Assembly (NCBI GenBank): GCA_934444765.1
Contig: CAKSDC010000016.1
Span: forward strand, 1 to 53,231
Source: an uncultured Oscillospiraceae bacterium
GTDB lineage: Bacteria; Bacillota; Clostridia; Oscillospirales; Ruminococcaceae
Direction of reading: 5' to 3'
DNA length: 53,231 nt
Position numbers and translations under genes: made by a program. Under the pieces are notes generated by a model. That model was not told the DNA's origin and did not search any database. It saw only the letters and a list, made by a program, of their open reading frames with translations. Below are positions 1 through 8,791 of the stretch, in pieces. Each line of letters starts with the position of its first letter. Within the stretch, counting starts at the first letter, position 1.

Positions 1-702
1 ACATTGATTAATGTGTTAAATTCTCAAAAAGAAGTATCTAAAGTAGATAGTACCATTCTAAATATCTTAGATAAGGTTAATCAAAAAACTTTAGATATTA
101 CAAACAACGAAGACACTTCTGAACTAATAAACATACTCAACACGCATAGAAAGATAGCCCCTATAGATAGCACTATCTTAAATGAAAGAACTCTTGAAAG
201 TCTGTTAAGACCATCCTATTTAAAAATTAAACACACACATCAACGCACATACACAATAGAACCTACAATAAAAAACGTCTCTGTTATCAAAGACCACAAA
301 GTGCACAAAGACTATTCTCAAAACACTAATAAAGAGGTTCACACGTTAGTATTAAGCGACTTCCCTAACTACTTACGAGAAACTTCCCCGAACTACTATA
401 GTAAGTCTGCTATACAGATAGGCAGAACCTACAATCCGATAAGTGAGAATGAGACTGTAACCCACCTATCACATAAAGTAGAACAGTCCAACAAGAACGT
501 TGAAGACACTCAAGAAGTATCTAACCTATCAAAAAAAGTGGACGAACAGTCCCAAAAGATAGCCAGTTTAGAAAAGAGTATCCATAGTAGTCCAGCAAAA
601 TACACTCTATCGCAACAGGATATAAGCAGTATAACCAATGCACTCATGAGTAGATTAAACCATCAACTACTAACCGATAACCTTGGTAGAGGAATATTAT
701 AA
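1..702 (+). CDS. Unrecognised protein of the CIS locus, 5'-truncated by window edge
   Basis: The frame is open from the first base, so the true start is probably to the left and only the C-terminal 233 or so residues are seen. I do not recognise a family. The N-terminal part holds two related segments (each with a V/I-D-S-T-I-L-N core, near residues 15-20 and 53-58). Residues about 155-200 are rich in charged heptads (S-K-K-V-D-E-Q-S-Q-K-I) and look like a coiled coil. The stop is 17 bases before the next gene, a LysM tube/baseplate protein, and that gene has its own AAGGAG site, so the two are probably co-transcribed. Its role in the contractile injection system is inferred from position only. 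Confidence 0.6.
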   Translation, partial: TLINVLNSQKEVSKVDSTILNILDKVNQKTLDITNNEDTSELINILNTHRKIAPIDSTILNERTLESLLRPSYLKIKHTHQRTYTIEPTIKNVSVIKDHKVHKDYSQNTNKEVHTLVLSDFPNYLRETSPNYYSKSAIQIGRTYNPISENETVTHLSHKVEQSNKNVEDTQEVSNLSKKVDEQSQKIASLEKSIHSSPAKYTLSQQDISSITNALMSRLNHQLLTDNLGRGIL

Positions 703-719
703 TATAAGGAGTAATATGT

Positions 720-1412
720 ATGTCAAATATAAATAACGCCATAATATACTACCAAACGTCGCCGTCAGACACTAAGTTTCAGGGTAAAATTCCAGTAACT
801 TTTAACCCAGCAACCTATACAGTAAGTAGAACTGTAAGCTATGGTGGAAATCAAAACGATAACGGTACACAATTACAACAGAAAAACTACCCTGTATTAA
901 ACTATACTGGTGGTAACAATGACACTCTATCTTTAGAGTTAATGTTCAATAAGTATGAGTTTCAACACTATTCTAACCAAGTAAAATATACTTCTGATGA
1001 TTTAAGTATAATAAAGGAAGTAAAGGAAATAGAGGCTTTAACCTTATTAAAAGATAGTTTACACCGTCCACCACTGTGCAAATTTGTATGGTCTTCATTT
1101 TCTTTTGAAGGCTATGTAACTTCATTTAGTGCCAACTATACCATGTTCTTAGATGACGGAACTCCAGTAAGAGCCAAGGTAAATTTAACCATACAAGGTG
1201 CAGAATCAGGAAACGATGCTAAAATACCGTTTCAATCTCCTGATAGAACTAAAAGTAGAACCTTGCAAGAAGGTCAACAACTTTGGGAAATAGCCTATGA
1301 AGAGTATGAAAATCCTGAAATGTGGCGTGAAATAGCCAAAGCTAATGGAATTAGAAATCCTTTAAACATAAAAAGTGGTATGCAGTTAGTAATACCTGCA
1401 CTAAAAAGATAG
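720..1412 (+). CDS. CIS tube/baseplate protein with C-terminal LysM domain (Afp7/CIS7-like)
   Basis: This is a 230-residue protein. The first 160 or so residues resemble the contractile injection system tube-protein N-terminal domain: N-P-A-T-Y near residue 30, then a beta-rich body with F-S-F-E-G-Y-V-T-S-F, the usual tail-hub pattern. Residues about 178-228 form a LysM domain (R-T-L-Q-E-G-Q-Q-L-W at the start, G-M-Q-L-V-I-P at the end). In Afp/PVC particles and T4-like phages such LysM proteins (Afp7, gp53) link the inner tube to the baseplate and spike. The ATG at 720 has AAGGAG at 706-711. It ends against a strong hairpin shared with the converging minus-strand operon. It is good evidence that the left edge of the window belongs to the same CIS locus. 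Confidence 0.85.
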   Translation: MSNINNAIIYYQTSPSDTKFQGKIPVTFNPATYTVSRTVSYGGNQNDNGTQLQQKNYPVLNYTGGNNDTLSLELMFNKYEFQHYSNQVKYTSDDLSIIKEVKEIEALTLLKDSLHRPPLCKFVWSSFSFEGYVTSFSANYTMFLDDGTPVRAKVNLTIQGAESGNDAKIPFQSPDRTKSRTLQEGQQLWEIAYEEYENPEMWREIAKANGIRNPLNIKSGMQLVIPALKR

Positions 1413-1419
1413 CTACAAA

Positions 1420-1450
1420 AAAGACTTCTATATCACATATAGAAGTCTTT
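1420..1450. terminator. Bidirectional intrinsic terminator between convergent CIS operons
   Basis: A perfect 14-bp inverted repeat (1420-1433 with 1437-1450) has a 3-base loop, with A-runs on the left and T-runs on the right. It serves both the plus-strand LysM gene and the minus-strand operon ending at 1456. Confidence 0.9.
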
Positions 1451-1455
1451 TTTAA

Positions 1456-2319
1456 CTATCCATTAATAAACTTGTCGATAGTGTCTATGAACTTTTGTAT
1501 CAACTGATTAAGTAGTTCTTGGTCTATGTTGACGTTCACATCTATGTTTACTACAGTAGTATTTCCCGTTTGAGTATCACTAATATTAGAGTTAATAGTA
1601 GTAGTAGTAACTTCAGTATTGCTACCGTTAGAGTTAGAAGTATCGTCTGGAACTGTAGTAACTATAGTATCACCATTGCTATTAGTAGTATCTTTAGGAT
1701 TATCCACAGAAGAACCTTGACTATCTTCACCATTAGAACTATCTTTTTGACTATCTTCACCCTCAGAAGTACTTTCCAAAGTAGTTTCAGTAGTGGTAAC
1801 TGTAGGAATACTCTCTGGAACGTCTACTTTAGGAGTTAGGTCTACTATCGCATTGGAGTTAGAACTAACAGTATGTACAATATCTTTAGTGGTCGCCTTA
1901 GTGGTATATATCGAAGACACTACACTATTAGATACCACAGACTGTTGAGTAACTACTATTCCAGTATCTTCTTTAGGAACTATAGTATCTTTTAACTCTT
2001 TTAACTGAGTATCATTAGTCATCTTGTAGCCGAACTCTGCGACGGATATAGCCGAACCGTTATCGTGGAGTTGCATAAGAGCGTTAGTTTTAAAGTAATA
2101 AGCGTCTACGTTCTTATCGTTATCTTTTAAGACTAAGTTAAAGTAGTCGATAGCGTTTTGATACTCTTCATTAGAATAGCATTCTTTACCAAGATTAAGA
2201 TTTTTCAACTCTCTGGAATGCTTGTTAGCGTTGCTAACCATTAGATATGCTACTATTATGAGTACCGTTATCAATAGTACTATAATCAGTCTTTTTTTAC
2301 CATTTAAAGACTTATTCAA
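1456..2319 (-). CDS. Membrane-anchored TPR protein with long Ser/Thr-rich tail
   Basis: The last gene of the minus-strand CIS operon encodes about 287 residues. There is one N-terminal membrane segment (about residues 11-30) after a basic stretch. A pair of TPR-like helices follows (C-Y-S-N-E-E-Y-Q-N-A-I-D-Y-F, about 45-110). Then comes a low-complexity tail rich in T, S, N and D, and a short hydrophobic helix at the C terminus. A GTG at 2328 overlaps the stop of the upstream gene, but it touches the GAGGAG site directly; the TTG at 2319 has an 8-base spacing and is preferred. The TPR part resembles the C-terminal TPR of the two upstream sensors, which suggests a shared partner. With the basic end inside, the tail should face outward. 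The function is not known. Confidence 0.75.
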   Translation of the reverse strand: MNKSLNGKKRLIIVLLITVLIIVAYLMVSNANKHSRELKNLNLGKECYSNEEYQNAIDYFNLVLKDNDKNVDAYYFKTNALMQLHDNGSAISVAEFGYKMTNDTQLKELKDTIVPKEDTGIVVTQQSVVSNSVVSSIYTTKATTKDIVHTVSSNSNAIVDLTPKVDVPESIPTVTTTETTLESTSEGEDSQKDSSNGEDSQGSSVDNPKDTTNSNGDTIVTTVPDDTSNSNGSNTEVTTTTINSNISDTQTGNTTVVNIDVNVNIDQELLNQLIQKFIDTIDKFING

Positions 2320-2324
2320 AAATA

Positions 2325-4988
2325 TCACTCCTCTGTAGATAGAATGTCTGTACGTGCCGTGTTCGGGTTAGATATGTAGTTATCGCACCTGTTAAGATAT
2401 TCTTTAGCTATAGTATCGTATCTGCTATGCTTTAGAACCTTAACAAAGTACTGTTTAGCGATAGCATAGTCACCGTTCAAAAAGTGTTCAACACCAGTTT
2501 GAAACGCTTGTTTATTGCTTACTATATCCTGATTACTATTAACGTCTTCTATTAGTTGATATACTTTAACGTTTTGACTATCAACGTTGATAATACCTAA
2601 TAGTCTAACGTTCAAGTTAGAAGTTCTTTTTAGTAGTTCATCCGATATCAATATACCAATTCCGAACTGCTTACCCAAATTAGAGAGTTTTTCAGCAACG
2701 CTTTTCTGTTTAGAAATGGTCATAGCCTCTAACCTGTGTTCACCACCCACTATAGATATAGTAGACACTCCATAACCTATACCGATATATATATCCTGAT
2801 ACTCTTTAACTAACTTGATAGTAGTATTTAGCATAGTATTCAAATCGCCATCGAAAACCACTTCCATAGAGTGGTTATTAAAACTTTCCACTATACCACC
2901 GTTAGCCTCTATGGTAGATATCAAATTAGAGTAACACTCTTTAGTGTTAAGACTATAGTCTATATGAATAGTATATAGCAAAGTCTTTCTGTAGCATTTG
3001 ATGTTAAGCTGGGATATATCTTGTCTACCTAACAGACCGAACAGTCTAAATGGAATGAACTTTTGATACGTTTCGTTGTCATCTTGCATATCCTTTTTAT
3101 AATTAGTGATATTTGCTATCATGTGTTCAAAAGTACCTTTTATTTCAGATACTTCATCATTAAAAGTAGTACCTTTAGTAGGATAGCAAGTACCATTTTT
3201 AATGGAAGTGGATAACTTCTTTAAAGGTTTTAGGAACTTCCATAGTATCGACATGGATACTACTATCAGCACTAATAAAGAGGCAGTTAATAGTATAGTC
3301 AACCTATTGGAGTATATATCAACATAGTAGTTTACTATATAGTCTTCTATACCAACTTCTAAGATAGCGTGTAGGAGTAGTTCTTCAGATTGAGTATCCT
3401 CATTAAAAGAATAGACTTCTATAGGATATGCTAACACATACCATTGTCCAAGACTATCTTTTTGAACCATCATAATAGGAGTGTTAGTATCTATACTTTC
3501 AAGATACCTTTCCACTATGGAGTTGCTATATATATACTGTGTAGGTACGTTTTCAAGTTCTTTGGAGTTGTTAGTAGTAGTTAAAGTGCCGTCAGAATTT
3601 TGAATATGTAGTATATAGTATGGCGACATCACTAAATTATTAGTTCTAACGTTTCGGTCTTTTAAGTCATAGAAGTTTTCTAAAGATATAGTATCGTTGA
3701 TAGTATCATAATCGTAACCATAGCTTAAAGCGTCCTGTACAGAACTGGATATATTGGAAGCGTTATACAATAACGTACTATAGATACTATCTTTAAAACT
3801 ATCACATAGTACAGTTTTGATACTGTTCACTATTAATACTATTCCACATAGTACTATTATGGTAGCATAGGTGGTAATCTTTACCGTTATAGAAAAGTAT
3901 TCGTTTCGTCTTATGTACCATACTATTCCAAATGAGATTGCACCTAATACTAAAAACACTATCAAAGCATACTTTAATATCTTACCAAAGTGAATACTAT
4001 TAAAGTTTATACTATCTATTAAGTTAAGAGTATCATTATAGTATACTGATATAGTATCATGTTCGGAGTAGTAGTCACAGACTGCCACAAAAGAATTGCT
4101 ATCTATATGTGAAACCTTTTTTAAAGAAGAAGTTTCTACAGTATCTAAAGACTTAGAGTTTACCAGATTACATTCTAAAGTATTAGTATAGTCTGTAGAA
4201 GTATAACTACTATCTTTTAAATCGATGACTATATTCTGATTAGTAGATAGGTCAGTACAGTATATAGTATCTTTACCGTTACTATCGAAGTTCACTATAG
4301 AAGTTTTACTATCTTCTAAAGGATATACTCTATTAACTGAACCTTTTTGATACTTAACTATTCCTTGATATGAACTATATCCTACAACGGTTAAATCTTC
4401 TAATATACTCCAATCTATGACGTTATAACCTTGCAACGGAATAGTCTCTATTAGGCTATAGTTACCATTACTGTCTACCATATTGAAGTTTACGGTATCG
4501 TCTTCGTTATAAGATATATAGTATAAGTCATCTTCTATTATAGTGCTACCATATGCAGACTGTTCAAAGTCAGTGCTATCGGTTGGAACGTTCCAAGCCT
4601 CTTTTAGACTGTTGCTATCAAAGTCACATAACAGAACCCTCTCCTTATATATAGTACCATTAGAACCGTTTAGAGTGACCATATGCACATATACCGAACT
4701 ATCCACGGTCAATAAGTCTAAACAGTAGTTATATACATAGTTACCATTAATAGTCTGTTTAAGTGGATACTGTATAGAAGATACTTCATTACCATTATAA
4801 TCAGCCTCTACTATGGATATACTATCGTCGTTCACGTTTGCGAATACTATACTATCGGATAGAGTATCTATAGCGGAGATAGTCTGTAGTTGACCGTGTG
4901 TAGTCTTAGCAGTAACCAGCGATGACACTATAAAAGATACTACTATTAGTACTATGGTACATATAATATACTTTTTATTAACGTTCAC
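2325..4988 (-). CDS. Multi-pass sensor with degenerate class III nucleotide cyclase domain and TPR
   Basis: The layout of this 887-residue protein is: N-terminal membrane segment (6-27); an outside beta-rich region, propeller-like (about 35-335); two membrane segments (338-360, 371-393); a Cache-like outside region (about 400-560); a fourth segment (562-585); HAMP (586-640); a class III cyclase homology domain (about 640-815); and TPR helices (827-872). The cyclase part has the entry motif K-F-I-P near 643-646, but of the two metal-binding Asp positions only the first is kept (D677); the second, usually G-D, reads N-H (H706). Catalysis is therefore unlikely, and I infer a signal-relay role. 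The GTG start has AAAGGAGGG 8 bases away and overlaps the upstream stop by one base. It is a paralogue of the gene at 4988-7762. Confidence 0.8.
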   Translation of the reverse strand: MNVNKKYIICTIVLIVVSFIVSSLVTAKTTHGQLQTISAIDTLSDSIVFANVNDDSISIVEADYNGNEVSSIQYPLKQTINGNYVYNYCLDLLTVDSSVYVHMVTLNGSNGTIYKERVLLCDFDSNSLKEAWNVPTDSTDFEQSAYGSTIIEDDLYYISYNEDDTVNFNMVDSNGNYSLIETIPLQGYNVIDWSILEDLTVVGYSSYQGIVKYQKGSVNRVYPLEDSKTSIVNFDSNGKDTIYCTDLSTNQNIVIDLKDSSYTSTDYTNTLECNLVNSKSLDTVETSSLKKVSHIDSNSFVAVCDYYSEHDTISVYYNDTLNLIDSINFNSIHFGKILKYALIVFLVLGAISFGIVWYIRRNEYFSITVKITTYATIIVLCGIVLIVNSIKTVLCDSFKDSIYSTLLYNASNISSSVQDALSYGYDYDTINDTISLENFYDLKDRNVRTNNLVMSPYYILHIQNSDGTLTTTNNSKELENVPTQYIYSNSIVERYLESIDTNTPIMMVQKDSLGQWYVLAYPIEVYSFNEDTQSEELLLHAILEVGIEDYIVNYYVDIYSNRLTILLTASLLVLIVVSMSILWKFLKPLKKLSTSIKNGTCYPTKGTTFNDEVSEIKGTFEHMIANITNYKKDMQDDNETYQKFIPFRLFGLLGRQDISQLNIKCYRKTLLYTIHIDYSLNTKECYSNLISTIEANGGIVESFNNHSMEVVFDGDLNTMLNTTIKLVKEYQDIYIGIGYGVSTISIVGGEHRLEAMTISKQKSVAEKLSNLGKQFGIGILISDELLKRTSNLNVRLLGIINVDSQNVKVYQLIEDVNSNQDIVSNKQAFQTGVEHFLNGDYAIAKQYFVKVLKHSRYDTIAKEYLNRCDNYISNPNTARTDILSTEE

Positions 4989-7762
4989 TACACATTCCCT
5001 CCTTTATTTAAAGCCATATCACATAGATATATATACTCTTTAGATAGTATATCTTGTGGATAGTGTTCAAACACTTCAGCAAAGAGGTTTCTTGCACCAC
5101 GATAGTCTTTTAATAAGTATAGATTTATAGCCTTTTCAAAACTATCTTTATAGATACGCTTCAAGTTTTTGTGATATAGTACGTTACCATTGAATACCTC
5201 ATATAGTTTAACGGACTTTCCACGTATGGTTACTATGCCTATAAATCGGGTTTCAAACACTTCAAAGAAGTGTTCCAACCTGTTAATTAGAGTATCAGTA
5301 ACTATCAAACTGCAACTGTGATATACACTGTTCAACTGACTATAGTCAAGTTCGTTAGTACCACTCACGGATATAGACATTCTATCATTATTACCGATAA
5401 TCTTAAAGTTGCAGTAGTCGTAAAAGGCTAACATATTAACGGATATACTGTATCTATCGTCATGTATTTGATTAACGTATTCGCTAATAGCTACTGAGGT
5501 TCTAATGGCATAGTGGTAGTCTTGATTAAATAGTATCTTAATACCATGCCTATCAAAGTAGACTATCAGTCCGTTATACTTTTCCACTATAGAAGTAATA
5601 TCATTTAGAAGTTGGTTTAGTATATCCACAAAAGAGTTGCTATCTACGTCTATTCCGTTAAAGTGCATCTTCACGGATAGCGTAGCTACTGGAATACTAT
5701 TAGTATCACCAATACTAACACGAGCCATATCTGGTTTGTTAAGTATCTTGCATATCTTATTAGGAACGTAGTATTGATAGTGACTATTTAAAGTCTTTAG
5801 AGTGTTTATACTATCGGCTAACTCTGTAGATATACTGTTAAACTGTCTTGAAAGGGCTGTAATTTCGTTGTTACCTGTAGGTTTTACGGTCACACCAAGA
5901 CGTTTTTTACTAAGTTCTATAGCTTTGTTATTTAGTATCTTTAAAGGTTTCAAAGATATGTATAGTAACAGAAGTATAATAGTTACCAATATCAATACTA
6001 TGATAATAACACTAACTATAGAATTATTAATGATACTTTCCACTACAAAGGAAGTTTCTTGATGTGATATCGCATTAACTTCTACTACTCCTACCACATC
6101 ACCTTGAGTACTAACTATTGGAGAGTATACCGAACTACTCATTTGCATTAAGTATAGGTCGTCTACCAGTCTTTTTTGACCACTACTTATTACGTCTTCT
6201 ATTACAGAACGCACATAGTTGCTCTTATAGTATTCTACAGGAACGTTAGTATTACCTGCCGTATTGTATATCAATACCAAATCATCATTATGGTCTATTA
6301 GGTATACGGCACAAGTATAGTCATTATTGATATTAACGTTCTGTTCGATAGTTTGAGCATCGTTAGTATACTCCATAATAGAGTTAGCCTCTACTGGTGA
6401 AAAGTATACTATGTTATATATAGCGTTTTGAACGTCCGACCAATATTCATAGTCGTCACCGTTGAAGTCTGTATTTAGTAGGATATCCACATCTTCATTG
6501 GATATTTCAGGTAATATATTCAATCTATTTTGGCTGATATATAGTATATTGTCATTAAAGATATCATCAAAAGCGTTAGTTAGATAGTATTTAGTACCGT
6601 TAAATATCACAGTCAAGACTATACTAACCAATACTACCAATACTGCGAATACTCTAACTATTAAAGATACGTACTTATACTTAAATATGTATATCAGCAT
6701 AGCCACCACGGATAGTATTAAAAATACTATCAAGATACACAATGTACTATATAGTATATTCTGCCATACGGTCAGACTTTTTTCTATACTATCTATAACG
6801 TTAATACTCTTGCCGTCGAACGTACATAGAAGGTATCTATTACTACTACTGCCAACGTTAATAGACGATACAAAAGAACCGTTCGATATAAACGATAAGT
6901 TTTCCAAATCCTTAATAGAGTACTCTGTAGAGTGTTCCATATTATAAACGTCGAACGCATTAGATATAGTATCAGTGATATCCATATAGTAGTCGCTACT
7001 GATATTGTACTTTAATAGTCTATTAGAGATGCTATCTATAAAGTAGATACTATCTTTACCGTCATAGTTTACATTAGTAACCCTACCTATAGTATCTTGT
7101 TTAGGATATATCTTTAAGTACTGTCCGTCGTCTGTTACCTTGTACAGTTCCGAATTGATACTTAATATATATAGTCCTCCATAGTTATCCATAATAGTTT
7201 TAGAACAGTATACCGCATCTTCAAGCACATTTTGAATACTATCTTCACTAAACCTTTTGGAATACTCTCTTGAACGCAAATAGTACATATCTTCATAGCA
7301 TAGATAGTCCACATTTATATAGTCATCATTTACTATATAGTCTATCGATTGAGCATTTTCTTCTAAAGTAACCACACTATTTAAAGTACCCATATCGAAA
7401 TCACATTCGTATATACTGTATCCCATACCTTCGTTAGAAGCAGTCTTATTTTTATACATGACTACGTACGCTTTGCCCTGATAGTACTTTATATCGAATA
7501 TCCAGTAGTAGTATTCTTTAGTAATTTTAGGTTGATATATAGCACCTAACATATTGCCATGGTTATCTACATGATAGACATTGAAGTAGTCGTCACACTG
7601 TTCTATTAAGTATGTAGTATCGTCTTCACCATAGGTGGAATACGTAACTAAGTCTAAAGACTTACTATTTTTAGGAAGTACTATACATAGTCCCAACACT
7701 ACCGAAACTATCAAGATAACAATAACTATAGCTTTAAACTTCTTTAGATGCAAACTCATCAC
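4988..7762 (-). CDS. Paralogous multi-pass sensor with degenerate class III cyclase domain and TPR
   Basis: This 924-residue protein has the same plan as its downstream neighbour: membrane segments near 9-30, 335-360, 365-390 and 580-603; an outside beta-rich region (about 35-330); a Cache-like region (about 395-575); HAMP (604-660); a cyclase-like domain (about 660-855) and TPR helices (873-916). The entry motif Y-Y-V-P is at 664-667. Both metal Asp positions are lost (H700 in the first strand, H739 at the aligned second site, with an Asp two residues before it). It follows the DUF4280 tip gene by 20 bases and overlaps the next sensor by one base, so the two are probably made together and may form a heterodimer. 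The start may be the GTG at 7762 or the ATG at 7759; both lie close behind a G-rich site. Confidence 0.8.
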   Translation of the reverse strand: MMSLHLKKFKAIVIVILIVSVVLGLCIVLPKNSKSLDLVTYSTYGEDDTTYLIEQCDDYFNVYHVDNHGNMLGAIYQPKITKEYYYWIFDIKYYQGKAYVVMYKNKTASNEGMGYSIYECDFDMGTLNSVVTLEENAQSIDYIVNDDYINVDYLCYEDMYYLRSREYSKRFSEDSIQNVLEDAVYCSKTIMDNYGGLYILSINSELYKVTDDGQYLKIYPKQDTIGRVTNVNYDGKDSIYFIDSISNRLLKYNISSDYYMDITDTISNAFDVYNMEHSTEYSIKDLENLSFISNGSFVSSINVGSSSNRYLLCTFDGKSINVIDSIEKSLTVWQNILYSTLCILIVFLILSVVAMLIYIFKYKYVSLIVRVFAVLVVLVSIVLTVIFNGTKYYLTNAFDDIFNDNILYISQNRLNILPEISNEDVDILLNTDFNGDDYEYWSDVQNAIYNIVYFSPVEANSIMEYTNDAQTIEQNVNINNDYTCAVYLIDHNDDLVLIYNTAGNTNVPVEYYKSNYVRSVIEDVISSGQKRLVDDLYLMQMSSSVYSPIVSTQGDVVGVVEVNAISHQETSFVVESIINNSIVSVIIIVLILVTIILLLLYISLKPLKILNNKAIELSKKRLGVTVKPTGNNEITALSRQFNSISTELADSINTLKTLNSHYQYYVPNKICKILNKPDMARVSIGDTNSIPVATLSVKMHFNGIDVDSNSFVDILNQLLNDITSIVEKYNGLIVYFDRHGIKILFNQDYHYAIRTSVAISEYVNQIHDDRYSISVNMLAFYDYCNFKIIGNNDRMSISVSGTNELDYSQLNSVYHSCSLIVTDTLINRLEHFFEVFETRFIGIVTIRGKSVKLYEVFNGNVLYHKNLKRIYKDSFEKAINLYLLKDYRGARNLFAEVFEHYPQDILSKEYIYLCDMALNKGGNV

Positions 7763-7782
7763 CCCTTCTTTATATTACAATA

Positions 7783-8172
7783 CTACTTAATTTGAGAAGT
7801 TACCTGTCCAGAAAAGTTACAACGGATAGTTCCACCATATGAACACATAAGTATAGAACTATCTTTTAAAGCTGGAACGCCTTTAACCAACACAGAATTA
7901 GAACCTAACGTCCATGGAGCAGTAATCAACGGTACACACGGCATAGGAGTTAATACTCCCAAAGCACTGGCAGTGGCTGAAGCTACTGTGGGATTTGCTA
8001 AGTTACTACACATACCAAAAGGAAGTATGTTCACAAAAGGTTTATTATCCATAATAGTAGCCATAGGTTTGTTGCATACGTTAGTCATACTATTAGGAAG
8101 AACGTTCAAAGTAGAAGGATTACTCCCAAAAGGACACTGCAACACCGCCCCGTGACACACACACAAACTCAT
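7783..8172 (-). CDS. DUF4280 PAAR-like spike-tip protein
   Basis: This complete 129-residue protein matches the DUF4280/PAAR-like family in length and motifs: C-V-C-H-G-A at the N terminus, C-P-F-G, P-F-G-M-C in the middle, and a repeated Gly/Ala/Cys-rich beta pattern. PAAR-like proteins cap the needle of contractile systems and often carry or recruit effectors. Here it is a separate small gene, with no effector fused to it. The ATG has GGGAGG 10 bases upstream. It lies between the DUF4255 gene and the sensors in the operon. Three Cys-containing motifs could hold a metal or stabilise the tip; this is inferred. Confidence 0.85.
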   Translation of the reverse strand: MSLCVCHGAVLQCPFGSNPSTLNVLPNSMTNVCNKPMATIMDNKPFVNILPFGMCSNLANPTVASATASALGVLTPMPCVPLITAPWTLGSNSVLVKGVPALKDSSILMCSYGGTIRCNFSGQVTSQIK

Positions 8173-8188
8173 AACAGAACACCTCCCA

Positions 8189-8764
8189 TTATATTAAACC
8201 GTTACTACTACCATATTCACCAACCGAAACGTCAACGTCAGAGATTTTAACCACACGTCTAACGTTATTAGAAGGTATTTCAACAGGAGATACTCGGTAG
8301 AATATCGAAAGGTTTGCATTATTGTTTTTATCAAAACTACTAATCAAATTGCGTTTTTCGTGGTCGCTTAGATTTATCATATCCACATTTAGAGTGTTAC
8401 CGTTGTTATCTTCCATACAAGCACAGTCGTTTAGAGTTTGTATCACCTTTCCCAATATTATGTGATTTTCATAACTTTTAAACTTAACGTCACTTTTAGA
8501 GTATGCAGTTATCATATAGTATAGGTTTAAAAATATAGGTGGTCTAACTTGAATATCCACACCAGCGGAAATATAGGAGTTCATTCTCATATTTTGATTT
8601 TGCTCTATATTGTACAGATACACTCCGACGATATAGTTTCCCGTATCGTTAGGGGAACACAATCCTATAAAGCTACCGTTTTGAACCACACTCGGTACTA
8701 AACTATCCTTTAAGACTTCTACTATAGTATTGCCCACGTCTGCAATAGTAGTATAAGATGACAT
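8189..8764 (-). CDS. DUF4255 family protein (Pvc16/Afp16-like tube cap)
   Basis: This 191-residue protein begins M-S-S-Y-T-T-I-A-D-V-G, the typical start of the Pvc16_N (DUF4255) family. It also carries the middle pattern V-G-V-Y-L-Y-N-I-E-Q-N, followed by R-P-P-I-F-L-N-L-Y-Y-M-I-T-A-Y. In Afp/PVC particles the family member closes the tube/sheath end and sets particle length. A frame extending to a TTG at 8785 exists, but AAAGGG lies inside it, 11 bases before the ATG at 8764, so the ATG is preferred. The gap to the MORN gene (8792) is short and no promoter is seen between them. Confidence 0.85.
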   Translation of the reverse strand: MSSYTTIADVGNTIVEVLKDSLVPSVVQNGSFIGLCSPNDTGNYIVGVYLYNIEQNQNMRMNSYISAGVDIQVRPPIFLNLYYMITAYSKSDVKFKSYENHIILGKVIQTLNDCACMEDNNGNTLNVDMINLSDHEKRNLISSFDKNNNANLSIFYRVSPVEIPSNNVRRVVKISDVDVSVGEYGSSNGLI

Positions 8765-8791
8765 ACTTAAATCAACCCTTTCCAAAAACCA

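Noticed and set aside
1519..1839. Open frame on the plus strand opposite the TPR gene
   Set aside because: It mirrors the Ser/Thr low-complexity tail, has no ribosome site and resembles no family.
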